Assembly: GCF_037975245.1 (NCBI RefSeq)
Contig: NC_092579.1
Span: 11,332,678-11,396,677, forward strand
Direction: 5' to 3'
DNA length: 64,000 bases
Source of the DNA: Apostichopus japonicus
Lineage: Eukaryota > Echinodermata > Holothuroidea > Aspidochirotida > Stichopodidae
The stretch's first letter is position 1. Every line of letters starts with the position of its first letter. Positions 36,700 through 49,620 of the stretch are shown here, piece by piece. The translations under genes and the position numbers were made by a program. The notes beneath the pieces were generated by a model. It was given only the letters and a program-made list of their open reading frames with translations, was not told where the DNA came from and did no database searches.

Positions 36700-38415
36700 T
36701 TTTTTTGATGAGAATAGATTTTTCACTTTCAGAGACTCGAGAAAAATGATAAAAACACATAACCCTCATAAACAGCAAATGATGGTGGATCGCACTGACG
36801 AGAATCAAGTTCCTCCCTCAAAAGCTAATTTTGTCTGAGACAAATTGAAAAAAACTGTTGTGGCAACTCAATAGGGGGAATATTAGTTGGTAATAAGGAA
36901 GAACCAGATTTTTATAAAAGATCATTGGACACCGTAAAAAGCTGCTTTGTGGAAAATACAGCTGAGTCAAGTTTATCACTAAAATAAAGTCTCTTGGCTT
37001 CAGTAACACACTGTAGGCCATCAGCTGAAACTCAAAAAGAGGCTGTAAACTCAGTTTCGTTCCAGCAACACTGGGACTAGACTTTTAAGGCATTTTGGGG
37101 TAGTTCAATGCATCACAGACATTATATCAAAAGTTCTCCAAAAACTTTCCTGCAGTATATTCGTAACGCACCCTCGAAATTGGGTATGTTATATAGACAT
37201 TACGTGCTCCGATGCTATGTATTTGGAACACCCTAACTTTAGATTTGGTACAGTGGTGCATACAAACCACTTTTTTCTTATATAATGTTTAATTACGACT
37301 GAATGTATTTTGTATAATAGTTGGGTCAGGGTTATAAGAATAGTGGAGGAGGATTCTGGGCTAAGGGTCAGAGAGGGGTGTCTTCAAGCATTACAAGTCT
37401 TGCCCCCCTCCATTTTCGCCAAAATGGTAAAAGTGCACACTCTCAACTTTGAAATATGAAATACAATATTTACACATTCTAACCGGCTTAATAAGGGATT
37501 TAATTATAAAAATGTACCACTTTTAATAAACTCAGATATAATGGTTTGTAATAAATCAAATATTTTTCTACTTTTTTTTCTATGTTTTGAATGCATTTCG
37601 TCTGTGCATGTATGAGTAAACATACACATATAATGAAAAGTTCCTCTCCATAATTGTTATACTCCCCATCCCAACTGTTTTACACATGTGACCCCCTCCC
37701 CCTCTACTTTACATGTTGATAAATCCCTTCTTACAGTGATATGTGCCAATGCCCCAGTGCAGCGAGCTATTTCATTTGCATATATAAGTTGGCGCACTAA
37801 GACGTCATGGCATATCGTAGATGTGAAATAAAGTTAGAGCCTGTATATATCCGTTACCTTAATACTCCTTTTACAGTCTTCTGTAAAACTAGGTACTTCC
37901 TTCCTGTTACGGAAACGACATGTAAATAATTTGTATTCACACCACATTGAAGACAGTACTTTACCTTTCAGGATCTGTTTCAGTCGTCCTTGTCAAGAAT
38001 CGTATGTAGTTCCTTTAACATAGAGAGTGGTACCTCACTTCAATGGCAACACGGTCTTTCCCTCTAATAAGCATCAAACCGGGCTCATCTTTTTTTCTGC
38101 TCGGCTGCTTGTGGAAGCAATCCTTTAATAAAATGAAATAAAAAGAGCAAATTGTTTTGCATTTTCTGTTGATAAAAATGTAAGTTTGGACAAGTAAGAA
38201 CTAAGACAATTTTTCATTTATAGACCACGTGATCTGCTCATCTGCTCATCTGTATTGGATTCGTTCGGCGATTTCACTGTCTCTGCCGCTGAGATGATGC
38301 CTCTCGATCTTAAGATCAGGAAGTAACTTTAGTCCATCTGTTATTCGTCAGTGCATTGACTGCTTCAAATTTTACAGATTCGATGTGCATTAAGCACTGT
38401 CGATTTTCGTGTGTC
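36700..38415. other. Intergenic region, nothing recognised
   Basis: Non-repeated AT-rich sequence. No splice-supported frame, RNA gene or transposon end seen. The short frames at 36656-36838 and 36818-37021 have no motif or second copy to support them. Confidence 0.5.
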
Positions 38416-38419
38416 AGAG

Positions 38420-39060
38420 AAATTGTATTGGAAAACGAAAATTTGCCGGTACGGTTGTCCGATATGAAACGAACAACGGATAATTTGGTGACTTATAGCA
38501 CTGTTTGATTATACTATTGCAGCTGGATGATTTCGTACTGCCGATGGAATGCATCTATATAGTTACAAATGTAAAAGAGAGACCTAGTACCACCTATATA
38601 TTTCACAGTGGGGTACTGTTAAAACGAGCTGCCCTATGTCTGTAAATGAATATCGACCAATTGATATTTCGAGTATTGGGAAAACACGATTAATGGTTCA
38701 TATGTAGAACGCACTCGCCACACAACGTAAATATCAGTCTGCATCGATGATAAGTTAACATTTACTAACCATATTTCAAGAATCTTATCTAAAGTATATT
38801 TTATTGTAACAAAATTAAAATATATTGCTCCCCACGTTTCCATTGAAACACGTGAGAAGGTGTTTAATACTATCATATTACCGCATATTACTTATGCAGT
38901 TCCAGTGTGGTACCACTTCATACATGCTACAGACAAGAAGTGGATTAAGAGTAATATTGCGCAAATATATTATGCTTAGACTGTGATATTCTTGTAAGTA
39001 AGGTTAATGTTGCAGCCCGAAATGATTTGTTAGACTTGCAAAAGATATAATTACCTGTGA
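38420..39060 (+). mobile_element. Second copy of the LINE 3' fragment and its left flank
   Basis: Aligns with about 29940-30600, including the ILPHITYAVPVWYH-type coding piece with frameshifts. Compared with the first copy, about 380 bp are deleted at the right, where it passes directly into the 3' flank of hollow copy F. Confidence 0.65.
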
Positions 39061-39611
39061 GGTAGAAAATTGATAACTTTCACGTCGATTTAGTTTGTAG
39101 TGGGGCATTGATATGGAGTATGTATGCTTCATAAGAAGGCAGTGGTCCCCAAACATGACTTAAAAAGCGAAATTGTGTACACAGTTCATTATATATGCAT
39201 GCTATTCAATTTGAATTCCAAATTGTAAGCCGCCACTCTCCAATGCAGGTGCAATTGAACATGGGGAAGCTAGGGTGGGGGAAGGGGTGAACCGGTCACA
39301 AACCGTCATGGGCTATGTGACATTGATGTGAGGGGAATGCCAAATTTACCATGGTATATACCGCGACGACGGTATTTTATTTTGACCAGCTCATTTTGAG
39401 CAATATATATCTACTTAAATGTGTTCTCTGTTTTCCCCTTTTTTTGGGAAATATTGCGATGACTATTCGGAAGTGTACATAGGGTATTGGCCTGTTACAT
39501 TCGCATGTATATCTCTACATACGGAAATACAGGAGCAATTACACTAATCTTTCGTTATAATAATATTTCTTTAGTTACGGGCCAAGTCAAGACTTTGTCG
39601 CTATAATTAAT

Positions 39612-39652
<41 letters not shown>

Positions 39653-40030
39653 TAAATATATATTGATTAAATACTTGGCAAGCTGATGCCGTGATCCCGG
39701 AAAGATCATAGACTAAACACTTACGTGTATATAGCGATAGGTCAAAGCTACAACAACTCCAAATTGTGTACCCGGACACGGACAACCAGGAAATGAAATC
39801 ACAAGAAGGAAGACTGCACTCAATAGTGATGTTTATCCAATGGCTGCAATACTATAATTGTTCTATACTAGTCGACTTCCTCGAGGTGATATTTCTTTAT
39901 TGTGTCACTGGTAATTGAAATTTACCACACTATACACGATACTAACGGACCGCAGCATTTGAGTGAATCACATAAGACATGGACAGTTAAGTTAGTATTA
40001 TTCCAGTAGAATGCTTCGTATATTACGAAT
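39061..40030 (-). pseudogene. Hollow copy F: gene flanks without exons
   Basis: 39061-39578 matches the 3' flank of gene C. At 39579 the sequence jumps to the intron sequence just before the donor (GGGCC-AGTCAAGACTTTGTCGCTATAATTAA). It then jumps again to an (AT)n tract and the 5' flank (AAGCTGATGCCGTGATCCCGG), which continues with the conserved upstream block to about 40030. Exon 2, nearly all of the intron and all of exon 1 are missing. A TATA-like GTGTATATAGCG and the GGTCAAAGC motif remain. It looks like a gene emptied by deletions. Confidence 0.75.
39607..39662. repeat. (AT)n tract at the exon 1 deletion of copy F
   Basis: A TA-rich run of about 55 bp occupies the place of exon 1. It is flanked on one side by the former donor region and on the other by the former leader. 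Confidence 0.9.
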
Positions 40031-40069
40031 TTTGATTCCTTGCCGAAGGCCGATGCGTGTATGTTTATG

Positions 40070-40734
40070 TGAAACTTTGGCTTGTAAACACGATATCTCA
40101 AGAAGTTAAAGTTGGATGAACTTCAAACTTTGGTGTGTGGGTAGCCCTTAATAAGTAGATGATCTTTTTTTTTCATGGAGTTAAAAGTTCATTTGAGGTC
40201 AAGGAATGGTTTTTTTTTTAACTTCAAACTTAGTATGTGGGTAGCCCTTAGTGAGTAAATGTTCTCTACTTTTTTTCCTAGAGGTTAAGGGTCATTTGAG
40301 AGATCCTCAGAAGTCAAAGGCTGAAAACCTTGTAAGCACGGTACCTCAAGAAGTAAACAGTGCTTGAACATTAAACTTGCCGTTTGTTGGTAGCCCTTGG
40401 TGAGCAGATAATCCATATGGTAGCCCTTAGAAATTAGATGTTTTTCTATTCTTTTTCATGGAGGTCAAAGGTCATTTGAGGTCACCAGAGGTCAAAGGCT
40501 GAAACCATTGTAAATATGATATCTCAAGGAGTAAAAGTTGCTTCAACTGTAAACTAAGTTTGTTGATGATCCCTAGTGTTTTGCATGGAGGTCAAATGGT
40601 CATTTGAGGTCACCAGTGGTCAAAGTCTGAAAACCCTGCAAACACGCTATCTCAAGAAGTAAACGTTGCTTCGACTTTAAGCTTTGTATGTTGGTAGCCC
40701 TTGGTGAGCAGATGATCCCTATTACTTTTCATGG
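40070..40734. repeat. Tandem modules of about 150 bp with AGGTCA half-sites
   Basis: Four to five imperfect units, each with a TTCAAACTT..TATGTTGGTAGCCCTT segment, a TTTTTCATGGAGGTCAAAGG segment and ACGATATCTCAAGAAGTAAA. The clearest direct repeat, AGGTCAAAGGTCA, is at 40462-40474. The array resumes at 42790 after an inserted element. Non-coding. Confidence 0.75.
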
Positions 40735-41011
40735 CCCTGGTAGAAATTCCAGTAGAACCCAGTTAAAAAATCAACTAGGTTCTACTAGGGCCTACTATGT
40801 TTAACTGGTTTTCATTCATACTTAGTAAAGATTCCTAAGTCCCATTGGTCCATTCAGGTCAGCTGACCGTGGTTAATCCTGTGAGTAACGCACGGTAAAA
40901 TTACGGGCCATCACTTTAATAAATCTTTGGTTATATGTAACCAAAAATGTTTTGTTTTATGATTTTTCCCCCACACAAATGGTAGTGTATGAATAAACGG
41001 GGTTAATCAAC

Positions 41012-41087
41012 GGTCTAGCGTGCGTTACTCACATGATTAATGCACTCCGTTAGCATTAACAATCATGTGAGTAACGCACGCTAGACC
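41012..41087. repeat. Long near-perfect hairpin
   Basis: A 31-nt left arm beginning GGTCTAGCGTGCGTTACTC is matched by a right arm ending GAGTAACGCACGCTAGACC. The right arm has a three-base bulge (CAA), and the loop is 11 nt. A third partial copy of the arm core (GTGAGTAACGCACG) lies near 40880. Confidence 0.9.
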
Positions 41088-42369
41088 AATTGCCTGGATT
41101 GTTGTTTCAAATATGAAGTGTCATATTGGCATAATAACATACTTTGCAAAAGTCATTAGCCTAGTGAAGTGTACAGCATACACGTATATGCTACGAATGT
41201 GAGGATGCCCTACACTGAACATTATGAACATATGATTAAACTATCAATCTAATTTCAAGTGAGGCTTCATTTGTACAATGTAAGAAGGTCAGCTCTTACA
41301 TAAAGTTTTGTTTTGTACCATAATTTTACGTGTTTATTAGTGTGCACTGCTCACTGTACAGAGAGCTATACATTTGTACAGTATATTTGTATGTTGTCTT
41401 GTGGCATCAAAAGGGTTGATTAACAACTCTCTCTTCTGGGTTGCTAGGCAACTATCTTGTTCTTCCTGGAAATTAGTCCTCACAGGAAATGGGGTCTGTG
41501 TGTACATATTTTAGGAACAAAGGAGTTTTGTGAGGGCATAGGGAGTTGGCAGTTGGCTATGAGTATCTGAGCAAGGCAGTTGTAAAAGAAAAGAAAGATA
41601 GCTTAATGGCTGGATAGTTTGTTTTAAACCTTAATTTACATAGTTCAAGTTACTGTAGACCTTATTATTTTATGGAAGTTGTGATATTCAACTGACAGTC
41701 TGGGACACCATTTATTATAAAGGATACTATTTACTATAAAGGATATAATTTTACAATAAAGGATATTCCAGGACACCATCACTTATAAAGGACATTATTT
41801 TACTACAAAGGATATTGACATTATTTTACTGAAACGATACCCTGGAACACTATTTCATATAAATTAAAGGATACTTTTTTGTTGGGATCGGACATTCATC
41901 ATACCATTTATTGGGTTCAACTATAATAAATAGAATATCTGATTTCGTGGAAGATATGAGATCCTAGAATACTTGCTGTCACCAGGAGGCCAACTCACCA
42001 GAACAGACTTTTAAATGTATTTCGTTATATTTTGGGTGCACACCTCACGACTGTAAGTTGTTTCATTTAATTCTTTGACTGGGCCCAGATCAGCTGTACA
42101 TTGTTTGTTATTCATAATTATAATTTCTTTTGATCCAATCCAGTTGAGTTCTCCATTTTTTTATGTGTCTTGCTCCGTGTTAGGTCATCACACCAAACCC
42201 AGAGTTCTCTGATCAAGAACAAACATTTATTTTCAGTGGCCAACACCCGTACATACATTATAGATCTACTGTTAAAAAATGAAAACTTCATATAGTTTGG
42301 TGTTATATAAGTGTAGATAACACCAGTTGAGAATCCCAGTTCAAACTATTTAAAAATATAAGCAGTAAA

Positions 42370-42690
42370 ACATAGTTCACCCAGTTTAACCCAGCAAAAC
42401 ATAGTTTACCCAGTTGAACCCAGGAAAACATAGTTGACCCAGTAAAACAAAGTTGAACCCAGTAAAACATAGTTGACCCAGTAAAACAAAGTTGAACCAG
42501 TTGGACCCAGTAAAACATAGTTGAACCAGTTGGACCCAGTAAAACATAGTTGAACCAGTTGGACCCAGTAAACACAGTTGAACCAGTTGGACCCAGTAAA
42601 ACATAGTTGAACTTGAACCAGTTGGACCCAGTAAAACATAGTTGAACCAGTTGGACCCAGTAAAACATAGTTGAACCAGTTGGGAGCCCC
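42370..42690. repeat. 29-bp minisatellite
   Basis: About ten units of CCAGTAAAACATAGTTGAA plus CCAGTTGGAC, period 29, with shorter variants at the left. The unit has no stop codon in any of the three minus-strand frames, so it produces long overlapping frames (MFYWVQLVQL-type). These are a by-product of the repeat, not evidence of a gene. Confidence 0.9.
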
Positions 42691-42789
42691 AGTTCACCCA
42701 TTTCAACCTAGTTCAAATTTGGGCCACTTTCCGTATAGAAAATTCCAGTTGAAGCCAGTTCAAAAGTTTAACTGGAATTTCCACCAGGG

Positions 42790-44534
42790 AGGGGTCAAAG
42801 GTCGTTGAATGTCAATTATTGGTTACAGTCAGAATTAGTCTCATTATGCAGAAGTGAAGTTTGTTCGACCTTCAACCCTCTTTGCATAGGTACGCATTAC
42901 TCAATTCTGCAAGACTTGCCATTTCTGCTTAGCAATTCAGCTCGTTAGAAAATCTTGTATTTAAAGTTTCTTCTCATATTGGCAAGGAATCACTAAGTCA
43001 CGTGACTCTGTTTTCTTGTTATTATAATTCTGGTATAGGCCTAAATGCAACTTAAACCTTTTCATGTGTAAAGCTGGTGATAAGGATGGTCGGTGTTGAC
43101 ATTCCTGAGGGATGGGGTGATGGGAGCTCGGGTCTCTGCCGGTGACGACAAGAATGGAACAGACACGTTGCTATTAGTTCTCGTCCATGTATTAATTCTG
43201 CTAGCGTGTTCTCTAACACCTTACTAGCGAGCTCTACATAAAAAGAAAGGAAAACCATGTCTCATAAGTAAAAGCCATTTACAAATAAGATAAAGTGAAA
43301 AAATCTTAACATTACAAGAATAAGGAGCAGTATGGCAAACAATTAAGTAAGACACTTTGATATATGAAAGTAGAACTTAGGGACGGTTACACTGAAATGA
43401 GAATGCTCCTTTATAAGTTAATTAGATTACTTGAATACTCCTTTAATGATGAAATGCATGGACGGCTCCTTTAACTACATGCTGTCATGTGACCATGCAC
43501 AGAGTGAACATTATTTAAGTTCACAATTCCGATTAGGAAATAACATGAAACATGATTTATTGCAAAGCAAAAACAAATGCCGGTTATTCCACTAATAATC
43601 ATTAATCCTCAACTTGTAACATATCAAAATGGCAGCTATAACAATAATTGCATTTTAGTTTCCTTTCCAAAGTTATGATTTAATAGGTGTACATATCATT
43701 CCCAGTACAATAACTTAATCTCTTATGAAAACTCAAGAGAAGTATCAACATTTAGTTAAAACAAATTCTCAGTACACATTATAATAACATGTTCATTAAA
43801 CAACTCAGCCTCAAGTTCACATCGACATTACGAACATGAGTTAAGACTATTACATCTAACGACTCAAGGGCGCGGCCATATTGAATACAAGTTCTTCACT
43901 AAATGAGGGCGCTATGCAAAAATATAAGTTTACTATGACGTAAGGGCCCCTGTTATGGCTGCAATAGAATTTGTTCATGTGACGTACGTAAATTACGATC
44001 TCCGGAACCACTAAGATTATTAAGCATAGGTACATTAAATTATGATAATGATTGATAAAAGGGTCTGGAAAAGCACTTATACTTTTTTTAACGAAATCTT
44101 AACACAGCATTTTACCTAGTCTATACTACTCTGGCAGTAGCCTACCATTGTAATAAGGTTAACAGCACAAATAGGACAACCGTGACTTTGAACTTGCTAG
44201 AGATAACAAAATCATATCAATTTTAGGAATAACAGGACCCTTGTTTGCTTAAAAGATATAAAAAAGAAGAGAAATTATATAAGTTCCTCATCAAGCTATT
44301 AGAGTTACAACTTCAACTGCTGCAAAAGCGGAGCAACTATAGTTAAGAATAACTTGAAAACCTTGGAGGTGTTGCGTTAACTAGTGAAAGTAACGTTGTA
44401 CATCAGAACAATAGATTTCAAGGCTACCCCATGCCTTGAAGGGTTTCCCAATCTGAGCGGACGGGTTTGACAAAGTTCCAGAGGAGTTCAATTCTAAGGC
44501 AGGCCAGCTATGCCAAAATGGCATGGCCCTACAT
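42790..44534. other. Intergenic region, nothing recognised
   Basis: It begins with the resumed AGGTCA-type array (to about 42830). A minus-strand frame at 43052-43258 has no recognisable motif. No transposon ends found. Confidence 0.5.
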
Positions 44535-45364
44535 ATGCATTCAATCTCATTGGTCTAAAGTATCTTTTTTTGATACTATTGTGAAGTAAATAATCACAAG
44601 TTCATGAAGTTGTAAATACTTTATTGACAAAACTTTGGTCCATTAATTCCTAGAGATCCAGGGAAAGAATATTGATACCAAACATCACATGTCTGTATAC
44701 AAAGCAGTCCAAAACATTATAATCAAACACCTGCGAAGACAGATGTATTGACCATTTCGTTGATGACTGCATCTTGGCTATCGTGGTGGAAACAGTAGTT
44801 GTCAGTTGAATAGTTCGCAGTTCACACATGTCACTAGCTGCACCATTCGCCTTTGCTGTGATCGGTTTCTGCTCATATCTGACAGTTATCCTAGTACCAC
44901 ACCCACAATGTTTGTAGGCTACGTATATGTGGCTCTTCAGTGTTGTTTTTTAATTGATAACATGCCAGAGTTAGATGTACTTGTGCTGTAACGAAATGGC
45001 CACATTGGCCTATATTCTAAAGGGTAGCAATAGGCCTAGCGCAGTTGTCTGGCACAGTGTGCACTTCACTCCGTTAAAAGAAATATAAAGATTGGCTAAC
45101 TTGACCAGGGTAGCAACGTTAGGCCTGTCATTTCTATACTTACAATAACTCTAGTCTTACCTCGGCAGGCTAACGACTTTGCTGGTTTGATGATTCTTAG
45201 TTTTCTCGAACTCACTCTGTTCTAATTAAGTTGACCTAAACTTCTCAAGAGACGTAAGCAGATCTCACATAGGGTTGTAGTATGCCAGGTTTAGCATTTA
45301 TACATGATGATCGCTGTAAATTATACGCTAGAAAAGCCAATACGCCCGTTCAAGAAGTAACTAG
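44535..45364. repeat. Repeat module 3, second copy
   Basis: Second copy of 33530-34044 with about 0.3 kb of extra internal sequence near 44755-45100. Non-coding as far as I can see. Confidence 0.7.
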
Positions 45365-47500
45365 TTGTGACCTTCGAAATTTGCTTTCTATTCTAGTGAA
45401 GCTCATGACGTAATGTTAATACAGCCGGTCCTATCAGTTATCTATTACGTAATTCACTCTTAGATTATAATTTGTGCATCGCAGAACGTGGCATCCACCT
45501 AGTAGAGTCTATATCAATCCGCCCGAGTGTTCTCCTATTTCACGAAAAGTGCCAAGAAGCAGCAGGAGAACATTTTTTGTGATACAAAGCATGAATGGAG
45601 ATACCTGTGGTGCAAAAATTGGGTCAATTGAGGCAATTTTAGATCCACTTCAGACCTCCCAGGAGCAGCGTACGAATTTGTTTTACTACTGATTAATGAA
45701 GTTTGTTAACAAGTGAAGAAGACGTCATGAATGGCCAACTAGTCTGCTATCCAGTGATGTTTAGCGTTTAGCTAGTGAGAACTTCTATCTATTCTTCGCA
45801 CCTGGACTCAAGGCAGCCCGTGCGTGGTCCCGCCAGATGCTGCACATAACGCGCTAGACAAAGATTCCGTCCACCAAACATATTTTGCCCCGTGCACGTG
45901 CAGGCGTCCCTGGTATTGTATGTAGGTTATAGTATAGATATTCCCTCACGTAACTCGTCATGATTGTATTATTGCAAGATTTAAAGGTTGTCAGTATAGA
46001 AGCCAAATTTTAGCAGGCTACAATTGCTAGAAGTTTTCAAAAAGTACTTACCTGGAGTTATTTACTCTCCAAATTGTTCTCATACAATTTAAAGAACACA
46101 CAAGATGACTGAACGTCCCAGTGAGGAAAATTTCCTCGAAGGTTGTAATAAAAACAGTTTAAGAATTTTGACCAAATGACTATATTTGAATATCTAACAT
46201 ATTTGGGGCCAATACAGCATCCCTTTAAGGGGACTGGTCAGAGACTAGATCAAATTGTTTGGTGTTCGGGCTCATTCTCTATTTGCATGACTTTCCTTGA
46301 AAAAAGTATATATAGGACCTCCATTGGAAACTCTACAGCTACAGGCATACACGTGTCACACATAGACAACTGCATGATGTTTGAGATAAAAATCGAAATA
46401 TCAAGCTAGAAAGTAGGAATTTCGTAATAAAAAGTCAAAATTTCGAATGTTACGTCAATTGAATTTTCTTGCAATGCCCTTAATGAGCTACAGTACTGGA
46501 GAGGTCCTGTCAGCTACTTTTTAATCTCGCTTTCCTTTAGACACGCAACAAAAAATTCACCATAACTAGCAGTTTAGAAGACTTAGTGTTCATACGGACC
46601 TTGTATTTATTCATGTCTAAAGAATTGAACACTAGTGAAGCTGATTTTAATGAAGTGTTAATAACTAATACCGCGTTCAATGCTAGCATACCATTTCATA
46701 TACTCTTTCTGCTAATACCTTAACTTCAGAATATTATCAAAATTAATATTGCCTTTATAAAAAATGTGTTCAATTTGTTAATTGTAAATTATATATTTCG
46801 TATAGAAAATTTCCCGAGACCTTTTAAATAAGTTCAGTAAAGTAGCGCAAGTTAAATGTTTGACCAGAACCGGTTTAGACGTTGTATAACATATGTTTAA
46901 TGGTTGAATTAAATAAAATTCATCTCAAAATGACTTACTCCAGAAGGTCAAATCTCTTTCACCTTGGTAAAAAATAAGCATACCAATAACTTTTGTTTAA
47001 GAACTATCTATTTGTGCACCATGAATTTAATATAAACATCCTTATTCATTATTTGAATTTGGCTAGTGTGCCTTGATAGCAATTGTAACAACGATGATGT
47101 TCAATTTGGTTTATTGTCTACGGTAAAACAATTTTGCTTTACACCTTTAGGAAAATTCAAGAATTCCATGAAATACCGCCACTGTGACTTGCAATAAAAC
47201 TAACAAGAACGATACTGAACATGTACCATCTAAGGAATCAAATAAACCAAATACAAAATCACAAAATTAAGCCTTCACTGTTTTATTTTTTAAAATAAAA
47301 TCAAGCTTACTTTATCAAACTTTAAAAAGGGAAAAAATCAGAAAGAAAGAAACATAGCAGGAAATGTAGAAAATCAAAAAGAGAAATGTAACTGCACCTT
47401 AATAATCACAATATGTCTGGTCCCCTCCCCTAAAACGGTCACAATAGTTTTCGTTTTGTGTTTTAATTACAGAAAATAGGCTCTGACAATACTTTGTGCA
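45365..47500. repeat. Repeat module 1, third copy
   Basis: Third and more diverged copy of 24546-26510. The SINE body found in the other two copies is absent here. It runs on directly into module 2 (47600) without the satellite array found in the first copy. Confidence 0.8.
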
Positions 47501-47599
47501 TCCCCTTTTTACATGATGCAAAAACTCGGGCAGATCGCCAACTTTCATCTCTCCTGATGTACATCTTTGATTAACCATTTAGGTCGACACAGGTTAACG

Positions 47600-49620
47600 T
47601 GAGATGGACTGGACACTCTTTCAAATCATTTCAGTATGATTCATTTATTGTTTTCTTTACCAATGTATCTTTTTTGGTTATAAACTTTGTAGTATGCTTC
47701 CGTAAAACTTGTTAAGTTTTCACTTGAAATATTTTATTTTTAGTTTCAGAAGAATGCAACTGAAAGAGTTACGGTTGTGTACTGATTGATTGTTATGAAT
47801 AAAAAGAACAATAATGACTGCAAGTTGAAAATACAAATAAGTCAAATTTGTAATTCATTTGTAAGGTATAAGGGGTATAAAGGAGTCTTTCAGTTATCAT
47901 TCGTAACTTCTTCTTTTCACCATAACAGATTTAAAGTGAAGCTTTAGTCGTTCCAAAATGATTAATTAACCTTGTCACTTTTGCGACTCATGCATATCAT
48001 GTTTATGTTTTAGCAAACACCAATTCCTATTTTGTAAAATTTGAAATCCAGACAACGAAATAAATTTAATAACAAACACAAACAGAATCATTGCAGTATT
48101 TCTTCAAAAACAAATATACGATGGTATTTCATGAATCATTTTTAATTGTAATCCAATTAACACTCACAATCACAAGAAGATCGTGAAATAGTGAAATAAA
48201 ATTAGTTCTGGTGTAATTCCAATGGTATTACTTAGTCCATAATGTTAAAATCCTATCCAAGTGTGCAAAATCTAACAAATTGCTTATACAAGAAAAGAGC
48301 GGCTAAAAAAAACCCCTGAACCACTAAACTTGAGATTGAAAATTTTCTTTGAATTCATGAGATTTGTGATATATTAGTGTTTACATATTGTAAATACATG
48401 CAGAATAAGCAAGTTTCTTGTGTATTTCCAGTTAGCCGTGCACTTTCCATAAACCATGTCCTTTCCTCCTACTTTAGAAACGTAAACAGAAATTAATTAA
48501 AATTGAGATATGAAGCAGCTTTTTGAGTTTGAACTGTTGAATATTTCGAAGTCTAGTCCATAGCAGAACCTCCATAACAAAATACCTTATACTGTAGTGT
48601 GTTTAGCCAAGGCCCATTTCAAGTAGTGAATGAAACGTCGAAAGTTGAAAATGTATTATAACTACTACGGAAAGTGGCTGGCTGACAAAATGTTGATGAT
48701 CTAATTAAATCATCAATAATTTAATCGTTAATTGCAATCCTATGTTAAGAAATACTCATATGATTGGAATAACTTCCGACCAAACTCGAAAAGCTGCTTT
48801 AAAAATCATGAAAATCATAACTTTTAAGCTTATTAAAAATCGTGTAATTGCTCAATTGAACTCAGAACGCTACTTTAAATATGCCTGTATAGGTTCACAA
48901 AATATTGCTAGTTCAGTTCAAGATCATCACAGTATTGCACTGAAATATGCTAGAAAGTCAGATAATGGGTCACTAATCATCAGATTGCAACAAACAAAAT
49001 GTATTTCAAAACCACAATACAATCTTAGCCTGACTGAGACATGTCATCAAGTTATGCACTTCAACACAACTATTAATGCATGCGAGCAATTTAGAACTTC
49101 AGAACCTCATACCCTCGTAGAAAAGAACTTTTAGAAATGTTAACATGCTAAATTGGGGTAGGTGGAGGGGGAGGGGGAGATTCTGTTGACCTATCAGCGG
49201 AATGCAGTTTCACATAAGAAAAGCCAGTTTCTAGAGATTTCCACTCGTTTCTGTGTATTTGGACTATTGATGTCGAAATGTCGACGAGGCATTTCGATAT
49301 TTATCTCGGAATTCTTTTTTATCTGGAACTTTTTTATTCCGCTTTAAAAAAAAAGGAAATTAAAGCCTCATATAGAAAATAAATCCATAACAACTGTCCT
49401 TGGCGCAAAGTCATTCGGACTTTTCATTGAATTTCGATATTGGAAAATGTAATATTCGCCGGTACGTTTGTCCGATATGAAACGAACAATGGAAAATTTG
49501 GTGACTTATAGCACTGTTTTTTATACAAATTGCAGCTGAATATTTCAGTACTGCCGATGGAATGCATCGCTGTAATGTAAAAGAGAGATCTAGAACCACC
49601 TGTATATTTCACCTATTTTT
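47600..49620. repeat. Repeat module 2, second copy
   Basis: Second copy of 28080-30150. A 130-residue frame at 48742-49134 is open here but interrupted in the first copy. It has no family resemblance I can name, so I do not call it a gene. Confidence 0.75.

Larger units (their letters stand above)
40735..42789. mobile_element. 2.05-kb non-autonomous element with terminal inverted repeats
   Basis: The left end CCCTGGTAGAAATTCCAGT and the complement of the right end (CCCTGGTGGAAATTCCAGT) form a 19-bp inverted repeat with one mismatch. It interrupts the 40070 tandem array. The target duplication cannot be fixed because the flanks are G-rich (ATGG left, AGGG right). Inside are a long hairpin (41012-41087), a run of short repeats built on ATAAAGGATA (about 41690-41880) and a 29-bp minisatellite (42370-42690). 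No transposase frame was seen. Superfamily unassigned. Confidence 0.7.

Noticed and set aside
42303-42706. Three overlapping minus-strand frames of about 77-132 residues (MFYWVQLVQL repeats)
   Set aside because: They are by-products of a 29-bp stop-free minisatellite inside a transposon-like element.
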